From the NCBI RefSeq assembly GCF_012272695.1, contig NZ_CP050902.1, positions 434,001 through 498,000 on the forward strand: DNA of 64,000 nt, in the 5' to 3' direction. Positions within the stretch are counted from its first letter, which is position 1. Every line of letters begins with the position of its first letter. Made by a program: the position numbers and the translations under genes. This DNA comes from Nocardioides sp. JQ2195 (lineage in GTDB: Bacteria; Actinomycetota; Actinomycetes; Propionibacteriales; Nocardioidaceae). Positions 51,040 through 61,299 of the stretch are shown here, piece by piece. The notes under the pieces were generated by a model, which worked only from the letters and a program-made list of their open reading frames with translations, made no database searches and was not told where the DNA came from.

Positions 51040-51145
51040 CTTGAACCTCGATGGGTGTCAGCCTGATGCATCTCCAAGGATGCCGGCTGACTTCCCAACC
51101 AGTGCCACAGGTTATACGGCCACTGGTCGTTCGCTCAAAGCGACC

Positions 51146-51871
51146 TCACGACGTACGTCGAGCAACGGTGCGGGCCACCAATTCTTCGGCGACGAAACGC
51201 AGTTTCTTGTTGTTGTTCTGCGAGTGCGTGCGCAGCAAGGCGAAGGCCTCGTCGGCGCTGCACCCCTGCTGGCCCATCACGATCCCGAGGGCCTGGTCGA
51301 TCACCGATCGGTGGGTGAGTGCCTGCTCCAGCTGCTGGGCGGTCTGGTCGCTGCGGATCTGGCGCAGCGCGAGGAACAGTGCGGTGGAGGCCTGTGCGGC
51401 GAACACCTCCGCCTCCTTGCGGGTGCCGGAGCCGAAGTCGTGGGCGGTGTCGAAGCTGTAGAGATTCAGCGCGCCGATCGACTTCTGCTGCACCATCAGC
51501 GGCAGGCTCAACGACGACTGCAGGCCCTGATTGCGCGCCTCCTTCAGGAACTGTGGCCACCGCGCTGCTTCCTCGACGTCGGCCAGGTCGACCACCTGCG
51601 CCGTGCGCATCGAGTGCAGGCAGGGCCCTTCGTCGAGCGCGTACTGCGCCTCGTCGAGCGCGGCAGCCTTGCTGTCGCTCGAGGCGACGGTGAGCGGCTG
51701 GCCGTCGTACTGCGTGGTGATGCCGCACGACATCGCCGGCTCGATCAGCGTGCTGCTGCGCCCGACCAGCTCCTGGAGGAAGGCCTCGATGCCGTCGGCG
51801 GTGAGCATCAGGCTCTCCAGCAGGCCGAAGGACTCGGACTGCTCGCGGGTTTCTTCCAGAGGCGGAACCAT
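51146..51871 (-). CDS. GAF and ANTAR domain regulator
   Basis: The 241-residue protein has a GAF domain (CGITTQYDGQPLTVASSDSKAAALDEAQYALDEGPCLHSMRTAQVV..LSLPLMVQQKSIGALNLYS). The C-terminal ANTAR domain is THRSVIDQALGIVMGQQGCSADEAFALLRTHSQNNNKKLRFVAEELV. The ligand of the GAF domain is unknown. It likely works as an RNA-binding antiterminator, possibly with the neighbouring ANTAR-only protein. Confidence 0.87.
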   Translation of the reverse strand: MVPPLEETREQSESFGLLESLMLTADGIEAFLQELVGRSSTLIEPAMSCGITTQYDGQPLTVASSDSKAAALDEAQYALDEGPCLHSMRTAQVVDLADVEEAARWPQFLKEARNQGLQSSLSLPLMVQQKSIGALNLYSFDTAHDFGSGTRKEAEVFAAQASTALFLALRQIRSDQTAQQLEQALTHRSVIDQALGIVMGQQGCSADEAFALLRTHSQNNNKKLRFVAEELVARTVARRTS

Positions 51872-51916
51872 TGCGCCACGGTATACCTGCCACCCGAGGG
51901 ATGGGTGGACTCCGGG

Positions 51917-53122
51917 TCAGCCGACGTGGGGCGGGGTGCGCTTGAGCTCGTGGCGGGCGATGGTGCGGCGGTGGACGGCGTCGGGGCCGTCGACGATGCG
52001 CAGGACGCGGGCCCAGGCGTAGAAGCCTGCGAGGACGGTGTCGTCGGAGACGCCCATGGCGCCGAAGACCTCGATGGCGCGGTCGATGACGGCGAGTGCG
52101 ACCGCTGGGGCGGCGACCTTGATCTCGGAGATCTCGGTCTTGGCGCCCTTGGCGCCGTGCTGGTCGATGAGCCACGCGGCGTTGAGCACGAGGAGGCGGG
52201 CCTGGTCGATCTCGATGCGCGAGTTGGCGATGTGGTCCTGGACGTTGGCGTAGTCGGCGAGGTGTTGGCCGAAGGCGACGCGGTTCTTGGCGCGGTCGAC
52301 CATGAGGGCGAGGGCGCGTTCGGCCATGCCGATGGCGCGCATGGCGTGGTGGATGCGTCCGGGGCCGAGGCGGGCCTGGGCGATGGCGAATCCGTCGCCC
52401 TCGCCGGCGAGCAGGTTGGTCGCGGGGACACGGACGTCCTCGAACAGGAGCTGGGAGTGGCCGTGCTGGTCCTGGTAGCCGAAGACAGGCAGGTGGCGCT
52501 CGATGGTGAGCCCGGGGGTGGCGCGGGGAACCAGGATCATGGACTGCTGGCGGTGGGTCTCGGCGCCGGGGTCGGTCTTGCCCATCACGATGAAGATCTC
52601 GCAGCGTTCGTCGGCGACGCCGGTGATCCACCACTTGCGGCCGTTGATGACGTAGTCGTCGCCGTCGCGGGTGATCGAGGTGGTGATGTTGGTGGCGTCG
52701 GAGGAGGCGACGTCGGGTTCGGTCATCGCGAAGGCGGAGCGGATCCTGCCGTCGAGGAGGGGCTCGAGCCACTGCTTGCGTTGTTCGTCGGTGGCGAAGA
52801 GCTCGAGGGTCTCCATGTTGCCGGTGTCGGGCGCCTGGCAGTTGATCGCCTCGGGTGCGATCACAGGCGACCAGCCCGAGATCTCCGCGATGGTGGCGTA
52901 CTCGAGGTTGGACAGGCCCGAGAGATCGGGCAGGAAGAGGTTCCACAGCCCGCGGCGCTTGGCCTCGGCCTTGAGGTCCTCGATCACCGGCGGGGTGGTG
53001 TGTTGGCCGTGCTCGACCAGGTGTGCTGCCCAGACGGGCTCGGCGGGGAAGACATGCTCACGCATGAAGTCCCACATGTTCTCGCTGGTCTCGGTGGCCT
53101 TGGGGGAGGGGGTGAAGTCCAT
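51917..53122 (-). CDS. Acyl-CoA dehydrogenase, ACAD10/11-like
   Basis: A 401-residue flavoprotein with FAMTEPDVASSDATNITTSI (FAD/substrate region), INGRKWWITGVAD and FGYQDQHGHSQLLFEDVRVP. The C-terminal ARVLRIVDGPDAVHRRTIARHEL lacks the Glu typical of medium-chain ACADs at this point, as in ACAD11-type enzymes. Together with the APH-like kinase upstream (32 bp gap) it forms the pair that is fused in human ACAD10/11, which handle 4-hydroxy acids by phosphorylation and elimination. ATG 53122 follows GCAGGAGAC. Confidence 0.9.
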   Translation of the reverse strand: MDFTPSPKATETSENMWDFMREHVFPAEPVWAAHLVEHGQHTTPPVIEDLKAEAKRRGLWNLFLPDLSGLSNLEYATIAEISGWSPVIAPEAINCQAPDTGNMETLELFATDEQRKQWLEPLLDGRIRSAFAMTEPDVASSDATNITTSITRDGDDYVINGRKWWITGVADERCEIFIVMGKTDPGAETHRQQSMILVPRATPGLTIERHLPVFGYQDQHGHSQLLFEDVRVPATNLLAGEGDGFAIAQARLGPGRIHHAMRAIGMAERALALMVDRAKNRVAFGQHLADYANVQDHIANSRIEIDQARLLVLNAAWLIDQHGAKGAKTEISEIKVAAPAVALAVIDRAIEVFGAMGVSDDTVLAGFYAWARVLRIVDGPDAVHRRTIARHELKRTPPHVG

Positions 53123-53154
53123 GGGTGTCTCCTGCTGCGCGGGGGGGGGTGGGG

Positions 53155-54177
53155 TCAGATGTGGTGGAGGCCGGCCTGGGCCAGGCCGAGGATCTGGTCG
53201 TCGAGGTTGCCGAAGTCCTGTCCGCCCATGTCGCCGGCGGCGGATCGGGCGGCCACGCCCTGGGCGATGACGGCGAACTTGAAGTGGGCGAAGGCCTGGT
53301 AGTAGCCCATGTCGGAGAGGTCGGCGCCGGAGCTGGCGGCGTACCGCTCGAGCAGGGCGTCGCGGTCGGGGAAGCCGGGCAGGTGGGTGATGCCGGGGAT
53401 CAGGCTCAGCTCGGGCTCGGTGGAGCTGCGCCAGAAGAGCATCAGCAGGCCGAGGTCGGTGAGCGGGTCGCCGAGGGTGGACAGCTCCCAGTCGAGCACG
53501 GCGTTGATCCGGGAGGGGTCGGCGGCGTCGTGGACGACGTTGTCGAGACGGAAGTCGCCGTGCACGATGGTGCTGCGCAGCTGGTCGGGGACCTGCTTGG
53601 CGAGGCGTCGGCCGAGCTCGTCGATCTCGGGTACGTCGTGGGTGCGGGTGGCCTCCCACTGTCCGGCCCAGCGGCGGACCTGGCGCTCCATGAAGCCCGC
53701 CGGTCGGCCGTAGTCACCGAGCCCCACTGCCTCGTGGTCGACGGCGTGCAAGGCGGCGAGGGTGTCCACGAACGCGAAGGCCATCTGCTCGCGTTCGGGG
53801 TGGGTGGCGGCAAAGCCGGCGGGGAGCACGCCGCGGATGACATGGCCCGGGACCTTCTCCATCACATAGCAACCGATGCCGATCAGCTCGCCCTCGTCGT
53901 GCAGGACGATCCGCGCGACCGGGACGTCGGTGCCGGCGAGGGCGGACTGGACCCGCGCCTCGCGCCCCATGTCGTGGGCACTGGGCAGCAGGTCGCCGGT
54001 GGGTGGGCGGCGCAGGATGAATTCACCCGCAGCGCTGGTGAGGGTGAAGGTGAGGTTGGACTTGCCGCCACTGATCAGCTCCGCGGTGGCCTGCAGCCAC
54101 GCGTCGTCGCCGGTGGCGTGGGCCAGGGCAGGCCCCAGTCGGTCCAGTCGGACCAGGTCGTCAACGCTGCGCGACAC
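53155..54177 (-). CDS. APH-family phosphotransferase (ACAD10/11 N-domain type)
   Basis: The 340-residue kinase has ELISGGKSNLTFTLTSAAGEFILRRPP (nucleotide-binding), the catalytic VHGDFRLDNVV (HGDxxxxN) and AVLDWELSTLGDP (metal-binding Asp). Relatives phosphorylate hydroxyacyl-CoAs rather than antibiotics. It starts at GTG 54177 after GGAGGGAGC. The promoter region 54178-54273 is shared with the divergent XRE-TetR regulator and has several TGTTCA half-sites. Confidence 0.88.
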   Translation of the reverse strand: MSRSVDDLVRLDRLGPALAHATGDDAWLQATAELISGGKSNLTFTLTSAAGEFILRRPPTGDLLPSAHDMGREARVQSALAGTDVPVARIVLHDEGELIGIGCYVMEKVPGHVIRGVLPAGFAATHPEREQMAFAFVDTLAALHAVDHEAVGLGDYGRPAGFMERQVRRWAGQWEATRTHDVPEIDELGRRLAKQVPDQLRSTIVHGDFRLDNVVHDAADPSRINAVLDWELSTLGDPLTDLGLLMLFWRSSTEPELSLIPGITHLPGFPDRDALLERYAASSGADLSDMGYYQAFAHFKFAVIAQGVAARSAAGDMGGQDFGNLDDQILGLAQAGLHHI

Positions 54178-54221
54178 GGGTGCTCCCTCCACATGATGAA
54201 CAAGACCGAATGATCGTACGG

Positions 54222-54236
54222 CTTTGTTCAGCAAAG
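54222..54236. promoter_or_regulatory. Inverted repeat CTTTG-TTCAG-CAAAG, probable second operator
   Basis: It contains TTGTTCAGCA, close to the half-site of the 54266-54284 palindrome. A weaker match, TTGTTCATCAT, lies on the minus strand near 54193-54203. Confidence 0.5.
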
Positions 54237-54260
54237 GGGAAGTGCGGGTCAGATTTGGGC

Positions 54261-54284
54261 TAGAGTGTTCAGCATGACTGAACA
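54261..54284 (+). promoter_or_regulatory. TetR-type operator overlapping a leaderless promoter
   Basis: TGTTCAG-CATGA-CTGAACA (54266-54284) is a perfect 7-bp inverted repeat with the ATG at its centre. TAGAGT (54261-54266) lies seven bases before ATG 54274. Binding would block the regulator's own promoter. Confidence 0.7.
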
Positions 54285-55122
54285 TGCGGCTGAGGATGGC
54301 TCCGTCGGGTCGGCCGTGCGCAGCGCGCGCCTGGCCCAGGGGATCTCACTGCGATCGCTGGCCGGCCTGCTGGAGCTGAGCCCGGCCACGATGAGCGCGA
54401 TCGAGAACGACCGCACTCCGCTCACGGTGCCCCGCCTGCAGCGGATCGCCGAGCTGGTCGACGTGCCCGTGGCCCGCCTCGCGCGCGGGGAACGGACGGT
54501 GCCCGCGCGTTCCGCGGGCGGGTCGCGGCCGGCGGTCGAGACCCGGGAGTGGCGGCGCTACGACGAGCTCGTCCTGGGGCCGGTCCTGGATGCGGCCACG
54601 CGACTCTTCGTCCGAAGGGGCTTCCACGCCACCAGCATGCGCGAGATCGCGGCCGAGGCGGGGGTGAGCGTGGCCGGCATCTATCACCACTACCCGGCCA
54701 AGGAGCAGATCCTCATCGCCCTGCTCGACGTGACGATGTCCGAGATCCGTTGGCGCCTGCTCGCCGCGCGCGACGAAGGCTCGGGCCCGGCGGAGTCCTT
54801 CGCGTCGATGGTCGAGTCGTTGGCGCTGTTCCACGCCGTGCGCGGCGACCTCGCCTTCCTGGGCGCCAGTGAGATGCGCGGCCTCTCCGGTGACGACCTC
54901 GAACGCGTCACCGGGCTGCGCCGCGAGGTGCAACACCTCCTTGACGAACAGGCCGCTCTCGCCTTTCCGGGCTCCCAGGTCCGCACTGTCTGCCGGGCCA
55001 TCGCCACCATGTGCACGTCGCTGCCGTCCTGGTTCGACGTCGAGGGGCCCCTGACGGCTGAGCGCGTCGCGAAGATGTACGCCGGGTATGCCGTCGACAT
55101 GCTCGGCGGTGGACGCGGGTGA
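54274..55122 (+). CDS. XRE-TetR fusion transcriptional regulator
   Basis: The 282-residue protein begins with a Cro/CI-type HTH (VRSARLAQGISLRSLAGLLELSPATMSAIENDRTPLTVPRLQRIAEL, about 10-65). A TetR N-domain follows (LDAATRLFVRRGFHATSMREIAAEAGVSVAGIYHHYPAKEQILIALL, about 105-155) with a helical ligand domain. Two DNA-binding domains in one chain are uncommon. It is divergent from the APH/ACAD pair and likely represses both sides; an acyl-CoA or related ligand is inferred from context. Confidence 0.87.
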   Translation: MTEHAAEDGSVGSAVRSARLAQGISLRSLAGLLELSPATMSAIENDRTPLTVPRLQRIAELVDVPVARLARGERTVPARSAGGSRPAVETREWRRYDELVLGPVLDAATRLFVRRGFHATSMREIAAEAGVSVAGIYHHYPAKEQILIALLDVTMSEIRWRLLAARDEGSGPAESFASMVESLALFHAVRGDLAFLGASEMRGLSGDDLERVTGLRREVQHLLDEQAALAFPGSQVRTVCRAIATMCTSLPSWFDVEGPLTAERVAKMYAGYAVDMLGGGRG

Positions 55123-55201
55123 GGAACGCACCGCACTGGGTGCGGGGCACCAATCGGTCCATCAGACCTGGCGCGCGCGAAGTGCCCCGTGTGGTGTCGT
55201 G

Positions 55202-55236
55202 GGTCGAGCAGGTCGCGCAGCGACCGTGTCGAGACC
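55202..55236. repeat. Single diverged copy of the 35-bp repeat
   Basis: It has the same 35-bp length and frame of conserved bases as 1596-1630, with the inner stem changed from GGTTGC/GCAACC to GGTCGC/GCGACC. It starts about 80 bp after the XRE-TetR gene and before the convergent NMO gene. Confidence 0.75.
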
Positions 55237-55265
55237 CGGCGTGACAGATCAGCGACCAGAGCCGG

Positions 55266-57096
<1,831 letters not shown>

Positions 57097-57100
<4 letters not shown>

Positions 57101-58245
57101 GCCTTGAAGTTCCGGATCATCTGCTTGGCGATGATCAGCTTCTGGATCTCGCTGGTGCCTTCGTAGAGGCGGAAGAGTCGCGCGTCGCGGTAGAACCGCG
57201 AGACCGGGACCTCGCTCATGTAGCCCATCCCACCGTGGATCTGGACCGCGCGGTCGGCGACCCGGTCCACCATCTCGGTGCAGAAGAGCTTCGCGCTCGA
57301 GGGGGCGATGCGGCGGTCGGACTCGTCGTCGTAGCGGCGGGCCGCCTCGAGCACCATCGTCTCTCCCGCGAAGGCCTCGGCCTCGCTGTCGGCGAGCATC
57401 GCCTGCACCAGCTGGAAGTCGGCCAGCTTGGTGCCACCCTGGGTGTTGGTGGTGGCGTGCGCGAGGCTCTCGTGGATCAGGCGCTTGGCCATGCCGACCG
57501 ACATCGCGGCGATGTGGATCCGGCCCTTGACCAGCGAGCGCATGGCGGTGCCGAAGCCCTCGCCCTCGACCTCGCCGACCAGGTTGCCGACGGGCACCCG
57601 GGCGTTGTCGAAGAAGACCTCGGAGGTGGCTGCGCCACGCTGGCCCATCTTGGCGTCCTTGGGGCCGACCGTGACGCCGGGGGTGTCGGTGGGAACGACG
57701 AAGACGGAGATGCCCTTGGCGCCGTCGCTCACGTCACCGGTGCGCGCGAAGACCATCAGCAGGTCGGCGTACATGGCGTTGGTGATGAAGCGCTTCTGGC
57801 CCGACAGCACGTATTCGTCGCCCTCACGGGTGGCCTTGGTGCGCAGCCCGCTGGGGTCCGAGCCGGCCTCCGGCTCGGTGAGGGCGAACGACGCCACCAG
57901 CTCGCCGCTGGCCAGCCCGGGCAGCCAGCGCTGCTTCTGGGCCTCGGTGCCGGCGTTGACCAGCACCTGGCCGGCGATGCCGTTGTTGGTGCCGAACATG
58001 GAGCGGAACGACGGGGTGGTCCAGCCGAACTCCATGGCCAGGCGTACGTCGTCGTACTCGCTGAGGCCGAGTCCGCCGTACTCGGTGGGGATCATGTAGC
58101 CGAAGAGCCCCATCGACTTGGCCTTGTCGCGGATCCGGTCGGGGATCCGGTCGGTCTCCTCGATCTCTTCCTCCGCGGCGACGACGTCCTTGCGGACGAA
58201 GGTGCGGACGGCGTCGAGGACGAACTGGAATTCGTCGTTCTCCAT
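57097..58245 (-). CDS. Acyl-CoA dehydrogenase
   Basis: This 382-residue ACAD is of the classical type: GYMIPTEYGGLGLSEYD, FALTEPEAGSDPSGLRTKA, LSGQKRFITNAMYADLLMVFART, and FRLYEGTSEIQKLIIAKQMIRN, in which the Glu of YEGTSE is the usual catalytic base. It introduces the alpha-beta double bond into an acyl-CoA using FAD, with electrons passing to ETF. The operon partner is the enoyl-CoA hydratase downstream. ATG 58245 follows GAGGAGTCCCCC. Confidence 0.92.
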
Positions 58246-58287
58246 GGGGGACTCCTCGTGATCAGGTGGGGTGAAGGTCGTGGTTGC

Positions 58288-59502
58288 TCAGGCGTCGTCG
58301 GCGAGGCCGGCGCCACCGACGACGCCGGAAGCGGCGAGCTTGGCGATGTCGACGGCGTCGCGACCGAGCTCGGTGAGGATGGCGCCAGTGTGCTCGCCCA
58401 GGGCCGGAACCGCACCCATCGGCAGCTCGACGTCACGGAACGTGGTCGGCGGCAGCACCGCGTCCACCGGGCCGGCGGGGGTGTCGACCGAGCGCCAGCG
58501 GTCGCGTTCGGAGAGCTGCGGGTGCTTGGCGAGACCGGCCATGTCGTTGACCTGGGCGGCGGCGACGCCGGCCTCGGCCAGGCGCTCGTCGAGCTCGGCG
58601 GTGGAGAGACCGCTCGTGGCCTCGGCGACGATGCGGTCCACCTCGGCACGGTTGGCGACCCGCTGCGGGTTCGTCGAGAAGTCGGGATGGTCGGCGAGGT
58701 CGGGCAGGTCGAGCACGTGGGTGACCAAGGCCCGCCAGCCGCGGTCGTTCTGCACGCCGATCAGGATCTGGCCGTCCGAGGTGGGGTAGGAGTCGTACGG
58801 CGCGATGGAGGCGTGGCTCAGGCCCATCCGGGGGATCTGGATGCCACCGTAGAGGTGCATGTAGAGGGGGTGGCCCAGCCACTCGACGGTCGAGTCGAAC
58901 ATCGAGATGTCCACGACGCCACCCTCGCCGGTGCGCTCGCGACGGAAGAGTGCGGCGAGCACGGCCTGGGCGGTGTAGAGGCCGGCCGCGATGTCGGCGC
59001 TGGGGACACCGGTCTTGGTCGCGGTGTCGGGGGTGCCGGTGACGGAGACCAGGCCGGACTCGGCCTGGATCAGCATGTCGTAGGCCTTGCGGTCGCGCAG
59101 CGGACCGTCGGTGCCGTAGCCGGAGATCGACGCGGCGACCAGGCGCGGGTGCTCCTTGACGAGCTCCTCGGGGTCGAGGCCGAGGCGGGCCACGGCACCG
59201 GGGGCGTTGTTCTGCACGAACACGTCGGCGCCGGCGATCAGCTCGCGGGCCAGGGCGAGCCCGTCGGGGTCCTTGAGGTCGAGGGCGACGGACTCCTTGC
59301 CGCGGTTGAGCCACACGAAGTGCGAGGCCAGGCCCATCACCGCGGTGTCGTAGTTGCGGGCGAAGTCGCCCTCGCCCACACGCTCCAGCTTGATCACGCG
59401 GGCGCCGAGGTCGGCCAGGTGGCGGGTGGCGAGGGGCGCCGCGACGGCCTGTTCGAGGGCCACCACGGTGATGCCGTCCAGCGGGAGCAGGGGGGTTGTC
59501 AT
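58288..59502 (-). CDS. Family III CoA-transferase (CaiB/BaiF)
   Basis: A 404-residue protein with ITVVALEQAVAAPLATRHLADLGARVIKLE and NRGKESVALDLKDPDGLALARELIAGADVFVQNNAPG. Its catalytic Asp is expected in the segment near the MLIQAESGLVSVTGTPD region. It moves CoA between an acyl-CoA and a free acid, saving ATP when activating the substrate. First gene of the operon divergent from lysR; 42 bp separate it from the dehydrogenase gene. Confidence 0.9.
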   Translation of the reverse strand: MTTPLLPLDGITVVALEQAVAAPLATRHLADLGARVIKLERVGEGDFARNYDTAVMGLASHFVWLNRGKESVALDLKDPDGLALARELIAGADVFVQNNAPGAVARLGLDPEELVKEHPRLVAASISGYGTDGPLRDRKAYDMLIQAESGLVSVTGTPDTATKTGVPSADIAAGLYTAQAVLAALFRRERTGEGGVVDISMFDSTVEWLGHPLYMHLYGGIQIPRMGLSHASIAPYDSYPTSDGQILIGVQNDRGWRALVTHVLDLPDLADHPDFSTNPQRVANRAEVDRIVAEATSGLSTAELDERLAEAGVAAAQVNDMAGLAKHPQLSERDRWRSVDTPAGPVDAVLPPTTFRDVELPMGAVPALGEHTGAILTELGRDAVDIAKLAASGVVGGAGLADDA

Positions 59503-59524
59503 GGCCCCAGCATCGTCCAGGATT

Positions 59525-59578
59525 CTATTGCGCGTCCAATACCCAATGGGTGGACAATTGTTGATGCTGGCGCAATAG
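59525..59578. promoter_or_regulatory. Divergent promoter region with LysR-type sites
   Basis: The region carries a 9-bp inverted repeat CTATTGCGC (59525-59533) and GCGCAATAG (59570-59578). Between them, 59535-59560, lies a 26-bp segment (TCCAATAC, four bases, TGGGTGG, one base, CAATTG) repeated inverted at 62312-62337. Confidence 0.7.
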
Positions 59579-59585
59579 TGACGAG

Positions 59586-60494
59586 ATGGAACTACACCAC
59601 CTCGAGGCCTTCCTGGCCGTCGCCGACGAGCTGCACTTCGGCCGCGCTTCCGAACGACTGCACATGGCCCAGCCGCCGCTGAGCCGGATGATCAAGCAGC
59701 TCGAGCGTGAGCTCGGCGCACCGCTCTTCGAGCGCACCACCCGCAGCGTCCGGCTGACCACCGCCGGACAGGCGCTGGTGGGCCCGGCCAACGACGTGCT
59801 CGAAGGAGTGCGGGTGGCCCGTCGTGCCGTGCGCTCCGCCGGTCGTGGCGAGACCGGCCGGGTGCGACTCGGCTTCGCCGGCCCGTCGTCACACGTCCTG
59901 GTCGGGCAGCTGGGTCGGGCCGTGCGCGAGCACCACCCCGGCATCGAGCTGTCGCTGCGCAGCACGACCTACAACTACGAGGCGCTCCGGTCGCTGGTGG
60001 ACGGGGAGCTCGACCTGGTGATCGCCCGCTGGCGGATCGAGCCCGAGGGCGTGGAGTATCGGCCGATCGCCGCGGAGAAGTATGTGATCGTCGTCCCGGC
60101 CAGCCATCGCCTCGCCTCGCGCAAGCGCCTGACGATGGCCGACCTGCGTGACGAGGAATTCGTCGCCCTGCCCGCCGATCCCGGCTCGAGCGTGCGCGAC
60201 GCCATGTTCGAGCTGGCCAAGGCAGCCGGCTTCCAGCCCTCCGTGGTGCAGACGGCCCCCGACTCGTGGACCGTGATGGCGCTGGTCGCCGCCGGGGTCG
60301 GCCTGACCCTGACCCTGGACACCGCGGTCGCCAACGTCGTGCAGAACGGCATCGTGGTGATCCCCCTCAAGGAGGGCAAGGAAGCGTCGTTCCAGTACCT
60401 GGTCTGGCGCGAGGGCGACCGGAATCCCGCGCTCCAGGCGGTGCTGCGATCCTCCGCGGAAGCACTGCCCGCACCTGGGAAGGAGTCGGACTGA
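59586..60494 (+). CDS. LysR family transcriptional regulator
   Basis: The 302-residue LTTR has the N-terminal HTH (MELHHLEAFLAVADELHFGRASERLHMAQPPLSRMIKQLERELGAPLFERTTRSVRLT). The effector domain (LDLVIARWRIEPEGVEYRPIAAEKYVIVVPASHRL) is of the aromatic/short-acid responsive type. It is divergent from the CoA-transferase operon, the standard LTTR arrangement, and likely controls it. The same 26-bp site upstream of the second CoA-transferase suggests it controls that too. Confidence 0.9.
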   Translation: MELHHLEAFLAVADELHFGRASERLHMAQPPLSRMIKQLERELGAPLFERTTRSVRLTTAGQALVGPANDVLEGVRVARRAVRSAGRGETGRVRLGFAGPSSHVLVGQLGRAVREHHPGIELSLRSTTYNYEALRSLVDGELDLVIARWRIEPEGVEYRPIAAEKYVIVVPASHRLASRKRLTMADLRDEEFVALPADPGSSVRDAMFELAKAAGFQPSVVQTAPDSWTVMALVAAGVGLTLTLDTAVANVVQNGIVVIPLKEGKEASFQYLVWREGDRNPALQAVLRSSAEALPAPGKESD

Positions 60495-60559
60495 GCGGCC
60501 GCCTCCGCCGGAAGTGCGTCGGCGCGAGCGTCGTCCACGATCCGCCGTCTCCTTCGCGC

Positions 60560-61118
60560 CGTCGCGCGGATGGCCCACACGGACTTCCGTGATCTCCCCG
60601 CCGGCCACGATGAACCCGCCTACCAATCCGATGAACGACATGCGCACACCACGCCCGGCCCGTGTCGAGAGGAGCAGCCGGGTCATCGTCGACATGCGCC
60701 AGCCGGACCCCACGGCCTCTCGCGCCGCCTGACCGCATCCGACCTCGCGATCGCCCAAGGACTGGCCGACACCCCGGACCTCGTCGACCGGCAGGACCCC
60801 TTCGCCGATCCTGCCGATGAAGCACGGCGCCTGGACCGCATCCATCAGCTCCCCGGGGTGCAGCGGGGGGCACACGAGGGACCGAACCCGGGCCGCGTCG
60901 TAGACCACGCTGCCCCGAAGCCGCAGTCCTGGGCCGGCCACGCCCGCCAGGAGCGCGCGGCGAGCGGATGCGCGGGAGACTCCCATCTCCGCGAGCACCG
61001 CGGCCGCTCGCCGGCCACTGAGCATGGTTCCCGGGGCCCCGGGGGCGGAACCGACTGGAGCGCCGACGGCAGTTGCGGCCGGGCTCGGGATGGTGGTGGA
61101 CGTCGAAGTGCTCGTCAT
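60560..61118 (-). pseudogene. Hypothetical actinobacterial protein, 3' end degraded or unclear
   Basis: From ATG 61118 the frame gives a Ser/Thr/Ala-rich start, then MLSGRRAAAVLAEMGVSRASARRALLAGVAGPGLRLRGSVVYDAARV. Further on it has GWRMSTMTRLLLSTRAGRGV and FIGLVGGFIVAGGEITEV. This matches the pattern of small actinobacterial proteins with an AR-x-LL-x-AGVAG helix and a GGFxVxGxEI strand. After about residue 185 the frame loses coding character and runs antisense through lysR to 59889. A frameshift or truncation near 60560-60580 is likely. Function unknown. Confidence 0.45.
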
Positions 61119-61299
61119 CGCGTCACCGTAGGAGCGCGCACCGACAGGCCCCAGAACCACTGTCGGGCGAAGGGTGCTGGAGGACTGGCCGCGGTGGACC
61201 AATTGGTCCACCGCGGGTAGTGCTCGGAGGACTCGCGCCGGATCCGTGGACTGCCGCGGCCGCGGCCGAGAGGCACAAGGAGTCGCGAGGTCGCCGCGC

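Noticed and set aside
53155..54177. Aminoglycoside resistance gene
   Set aside because: Although it has the APH catalytic motif, pairing with an ACAD and the SGGKSNLT motif places it with ACAD10/11-type acyl kinases.
59889..60494. Extension of the 61118 minus-strand frame through lysR
   Set aside because: The region encodes a complete LysR protein on the plus strand, and the antisense product has no family character.
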